Below, piece by piece: positions 5,910-7,841 of a stretch of 7,841 nt of DNA. Each line of letters starts with the position of its first letter. Position 1 is the stretch's first letter. This DNA comes from an uncultured Pseudorhodobacter sp. Lineage in GTDB: Bacteria > Pseudomonadota > Alphaproteobacteria > Rhodobacterales > Rhodobacteraceae. The stretch is from assembly GCA_945952425.1 (NCBI GenBank), contig CAMFIX010000124.1, forward strand, positions 1 through 7,841. The letters run 5' to 3'. The translations under genes and the position numbers were made by a program. The notes under the pieces were generated by a model, which was not told the DNA's origin, did no database searches, and saw nothing but the letters and a program-made list of their open reading frames with translations.

Positions 5910-5948
5910 GACGGACGCCGGAAGCCTCTCTCCCGGCTTTGGCCCGTC
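5910..5948 (-). promoter_or_regulatory. Two-stem 5' leader RNA motif, copy B, upstream of DUF932 (radC-motif-like)
   Basis: On the minus strand GACGGG (5948-5943) pairs with TCCGTC (5915-5910). Inside it CCGGGAG pairs with CTTCCGG around an AGAGG loop. The motif ends 14 bases before the DUF932 start and the ribosome binding site GGAGAG follows directly. Compared with copy A, one inner pair changes from A-U to G-C and two pairs become G-U, so base pairing rather than sequence is kept. Its place suggests control of translation or early termination for the DUF932-radC operon. Confidence 0.68.
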
Positions 5949-5977
5949 ATCAGACCTCCAGCCTGCCTCAAACTCTC

Positions 5978-6006
5978 AAAAAAACGATCGGATAGAAAAT
6001 TCGACC
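5978..6006 (-). terminator. Weak intrinsic terminator candidate after repC
   Basis: On the minus strand GGTCG (6006-6002) can pair with CGATC (5989-5985) with one G-U, followed by a run of seven T (5984-5978). The run is good but the stem is short and the loop is 12 nt. It is the only candidate between the repC stop and the DUF932 leader motif. The rest of 5949-6056 shows nothing else I can name. Confidence 0.35.
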
Positions 6007-6056
6007 AGAGCCCGTTGTCATACCTGTGTTACCGATACCGCCGCAGCAGGAGACCA

Positions 6057-7193
6057 TCAGTTTACAGCTGCAAACCGAGATCGCCGTGCCGATCTGACGA
6101 GAGCGATCAGAGAAAATTGACCAGAATCTGCACGCTGCGCCAAGGTTCGCAGGTAGGCAGCAGGTCGCGCAATCTTTCCGGTTCGCTGAACCAAGCAGAG
6201 AACACTTATAGAGGCGCCAAGTGGCCCCATTGCGCGCCGGACGTGATCCATCAACTCTGAGCCGATGCCAATCATCGGTGCGAGTGTCTCTCCGAGTCTG
6301 ATCAGGTCACGCCAGGAGCGCACCGGTTCAGGTGAAAACGCTACGCTTTCACTTGCTGCTTCTAAGCAATCTTCCAGCGTAAGGTCTCCGTTCCCGTAGG
6401 TTAGACCTTGGTCTTGGTTATGATTGTCGACAAAGGTGGCCGCTTCATGATCTTGGGCTACAGATTCTAAGGATTCTTTATCTGTCTTCTGATGGTGCCG
6501 GTCATTTTGACTGTTGCTGGCGGACAGAACTGCGGCTTCAAGCTCGTTGTCGCCAAGAAGTTGGCCCAAGGATTTTGCGAGGTCAGCAAGGTTCTGCGCT
6601 CTGATCGAGCGGCGCAGCAGTTTTCTGATCTCGCGGTCACGGTCGATCGAGACGGGGGAGTCGCCTGAGGCTTCTCTTTGAGCGGCGAGTTTATGGAGAT
6701 AATCTAGGATCCGAGCGCGTTGGATTTCCGCCTGGGCAGCTTCAATGCGCTTGGCTTCTGCGATTTCCAGAATCTGCGATTTGCGAGCAAAGAGTGGCGA
6801 TAGATTGAAGCCGTAGGCCACGACGATAGATTTCCGCATCCTTAGAGCAAATCGTTTGCCATTGGGACTGCTACGACGCTCGATCAGTTGGGCATCGGAG
6901 AGCCTCGCCAAGTGGCGCCGCAGCGTACGTTCGTCCATTCCGTCCGCGCGTTGTGCGAGGGCTTCATTGGACGGCCAAACAAGGAATGGATCAGAACGTT
7001 GCTCATCGGTCTTCGGGAGGAAGCTTAGAAGTGCGCGGAGGACAGTGATGCTTGCAGAGGTCAGGTCAAACTCCGTCCGGCAGGATGTCAGGGCGTCGAG
7101 TATTTCCCACGAGGTTGATTGAAGGCCCGTCCTGCAGCCTTGCGTGACGACCTCGGGATGGGTTTGGCTGGTGGGGTAGGGGGCTTTGCGCAT
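6057..7193 (-). CDS. repC: Plasmid replication initiator RepC
   Basis: The 378-residue product is the initiator of a repABC plasmid, which binds the origin inside its own gene. Family hallmarks are FLVWPSNEALAQRADGMDERTLRRHL (about 70-95), the winged-helix turn with SPNGKRF (109-115) and GFNLSPLFAR (128-137). A basic, charged helical stretch follows (about 140-210), then an acidic, low-complexity linker (about 225-275) encoded by AT-rich DNA, and a C-terminal helical domain (about 285-370). Length is close to the usual 400. In-frame TGA two codons upstream fixes the start at 7193. The preceding GAGAAGAA is a poor, very close ribosome binding site, whereas a good one serves a four-codon leader ORF just upstream. 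The gene follows repB by 233 bp. Its last codons (RFAAVN-stop) coincide with a parS-like site. Confidence 0.95.
   Translation of the reverse strand: MRKAPYPTSQTHPEVVTQGCRTGLQSTSWEILDALTSCRTEFDLTSASITVLRALLSFLPKTDEQRSDPFLVWPSNEALAQRADGMDERTLRRHLARLSDAQLIERRSSPNGKRFALRMRKSIVVAYGFNLSPLFARKSQILEIAEAKRIEAAQAEIQRARILDYLHKLAAQREASGDSPVSIDRDREIRKLLRRSIRAQNLADLAKSLGQLLGDNELEAAVLSASNSQNDRHHQKTDKESLESVAQDHEAATFVDNHNQDQGLTYGNGDLTLEDCLEAASESVAFSPEPVRSWRDLIRLGETLAPMIGIGSELMDHVRRAMGPLGASISVLCLVQRTGKIARPAAYLRTLAQRADSGQFSLIALVRSARRSRFAAVN
6060..6075 (+). other. parS-like partition site across the repC stop
   Basis: GTTTACAGCTGCAAAC is a near-perfect 16-bp palindrome (one unpaired position per arm). The same 16 bases, and 18 with flanks, occur inverted at 7703-7718 inside repB. 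RepABC plasmids carry such short palindromes, bound by RepB, within or beside the operon. It overlaps the last repC codons. Confidence 0.65.
6400..6520. other. AT-rich segment inside repC, candidate oriV
   Basis: This part of repC is visibly richer in A and T than its surroundings and encodes the acidic linker of RepC. In repABC plasmids the origin lies inside repC in such a region. Near-repeated short words (CTTGGTCTTGG, GATTCTAAGGATTCT) are present but I see no clean iteron array. The exact borders are a guess. Confidence 0.4.
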
Positions 7194-7343
7194 TTCTTCT
7201 CACGCGGACATGCGACTCCCTTGCCGAACAGGCGGAGCCTGTCGGTTTCCGAACGCAACGAAGGTCAGCGAAAAAGGCAAAATACCTTTGTTCGCCGCTG
7301 ACGCGGCGTTGACTTGCTAGGCGATTTGCGCGATTCTTTCCCT
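7194..7343 (-). promoter_or_regulatory. Structured repC leader with hairpins
   Basis: On the minus strand the leader first folds 7302-7264 into a long hairpin: TGAC/GTCA ends, then GCGAA/TTCGC and AAAGG/CCTTT with small bulges. A second hairpin, 7245-7224 (CCGACAGGC with GCCTGTTCGG, one bulge), ends one base before AAGGGAG. RepABC plasmids control RepC by a leader that refolds when the counter-transcribed RNA binds, and these stems are the likely parts. Which fold blocks repC cannot be told by eye. Confidence 0.5.
7200..7211 (-). CDS. Three-residue upstream ORF (Met-Ser-Ala) in the repC leader
   Basis: ATG TCC GCG TGA lies in the same frame as repC and ends two codons before its ATG. A good ribosome binding site (AAGGGAG, 7222-7216) is four bases upstream of this small ORF, whereas repC itself has only GAGAAGAA directly against its start. 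This suggests that repC is reached by termination and re-initiation. Confidence 0.4.
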   Translation of the reverse strand: MSA

Positions 7344-7426
7344 ACAGAACGTGGTCAGATCAGAGCGCCAACTCTGTTTGATCGGCAAATCGGCCTCTCG
7401 GGTTTCCTCGGGGGGCCGTTCTGTTT
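7309..7426 (+). ncRNA. Candidate counter-transcribed RNA (inc-alpha type) between repB and repC
   Basis: On the plus strand TTGACT (7309-7314) and GATTCT (7332-7337) are spaced by 17 bp as a sigma-70 type promoter with a good -35 and weak -10. Transcription would begin near 7344. A small hairpin follows (CAGAG/CTCTG around 7362-7376), then a 12-bp GC-rich stem with TTTC loop (7391-7418) and a T-rich tail (TTCTGTTTCT), a fitting intrinsic terminator. The RNA would be about 80 nt and antisense to the repC leader, the standard position and size for the RNA that limits repC expression and sets incompatibility in repABC plasmids. Confidence 0.6.
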
Positions 7427-7841
7427 CTAGCGTGCCTCCTTGTTGGGGTTGCTGTTCACTTCAGATTGCCACTCATCATGCCAAGCATGCAGAAGGCGGT
7501 CGCCTTGCGCGACGAGCCATGAATGGAACTCGGGATTATCCTTCGCGCGCACTGTGACCGCGAAGGCAGAACGTGATGCTTTGACCTGGCCAAGTGTACC
7601 GTGTGCATCCTGTTTTGGAGAGTTCGATGTCGCCTGCTTTGCCGTGAGAACTGAAATCGCGCGCGCGAACCGCTCGTCTGACGGATCTGGGGCGTCTTCC
7701 TGGTTTGCAGCTGTAAACTCCGGGCCGTGACTGATGGAGGCGATGAGTGCCTGGCGCGCCTCGGGGCCAAGTTCCGTCGCACGTTGCCGAAACGCATCTG
7801 CCAGCGCACGCCAACGGGGCCGACCGATGCCAGGCGCTCGG
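7427..7841 (-). CDS. repB: RepB, plasmid partitioning protein (C-terminal 137 residues)
   Basis: The frame is open from the right edge of the window to TAG at 7429-7427 and gives RAPGIGRPRWRALADAFRQR, then the stretch ending ISHGPEFTAANQ, a Ser/Ala/Asp-rich linker and a last block with FHSWLVAQGDRLLHAWHDEW. The GxGRPRW opening and the overall layout are those of the C-terminal domain of RepB, the ParB-type centromere-binding protein of repABC plasmids, which dimerises through this end. The N-terminal part with the ParB/helix-turn-helix domain lies outside the window. There is no ATG in the visible frame, as expected for a gene cut by the edge. GAG-TTT-ACA-GCT-GCA-AAC codons within it form a parS-like palindrome. 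repC follows 233 bp downstream. Confidence 0.92.
   Translation of the reverse strand, partial: RAPGIGRPRWRALADAFRQRATELGPEARQALIASISHGPEFTAANQEDAPDPSDERFARAISVLTAKQATSNSPKQDAHGTLGQVKASRSAFAVTVRAKDNPEFHSWLVAQGDRLLHAWHDEWQSEVNSNPNKEAR
7703..7718 (-). other. parS-like partition site inside repB
   Basis: Read on the minus strand it is GTTTACAGCTGCAAAC, identical to 6060-6075 and in the opposite direction. One extra base on each side (A and C) also matches. It lies in the codons for EFTAAN in the C-terminal domain of RepB. Confidence 0.62.

Noticed and set aside
7456..7814. Two overlapping minus-strand frames (117 and 92 codons) at the right edge
   Set aside because: They are out-of-frame shadows of the RepB C-terminus, which has no ATG in the window.
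1..7841. CRISPR array, tRNA or rRNA genes, toxin-antitoxin pair
   Set aside because: No regularly spaced repeats, cloverleaf or rRNA-like sequence seen, and no recognisable toxin or antitoxin motif.

Overview
The window reads as the replication and adjacent accessory region of a repABC-type plasmid from an alphaproteobacterium, most likely Rhodobacterales (Paracoccus/Rhodobacter/Roseobacter relatives). The basis is the repB-repC pair with its usual intergenic region, high-GC coding sequence and the DUF932 / short-RadC accessory set. All genes I accept are on the minus strand, so the biological order runs from right to left.

Right end (about 6057-7841): the C-terminal part of the partitioning protein RepB, a 233-bp repB-repC intergenic region with a likely counter-transcribed RNA on the opposite strand and a structured repC leader, then complete repC. 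An identical 18-bp near-palindrome (core GTTTACAGCTGCAAAC) occurs inside the repB coding region and, inverted, across the repC stop codon. I read these as parS-like partition sites. This block is visibly less GC-rich than the rest.

Middle and left (148-5948): an accessory operon led by a two-stem RNA motif in the 5' leader. It originally encoded a 399-residue DUF932 protein, a short RadC/JAB-domain protein and a 58-residue protein whose start overlaps the radC stop. A 3.7-kb mobile element now interrupts the DUF932 gene between codons 364 and 365. The element is a recombinase-in-trio (RIT-type) unit: three overlapping tyrosine recombinase genes, each with a complete R-K-HxxR-H-Y set, between 115-bp inverted terminal repeats that match at 103 of 115 positions without gaps.

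The insertion can be read base by base. The element ends in the 7-bp core TTATGCC/GGCATAA and is separated from host sequence by a 6-bp spacer on each side, with no conventional target duplication. Both spacers (AGCATC and TCGATT) encode Ser-Ile in the DUF932 frame, which suggests the element came from the same codons of another DUF932 gene. The right end carries an extra inverted pair of cores that forms a 36-bp perfect palindrome. The DUF932 frame stays open through the terminal repeat into the first recombinase, giving a 925-codon fused frame, and a leader hairpin covers that recombinase's ribosome binding site.

At the far left a second copy of the 5' leader RNA motif, with compensatory base changes, marks the start of another transcript whose gene lies outside the window.
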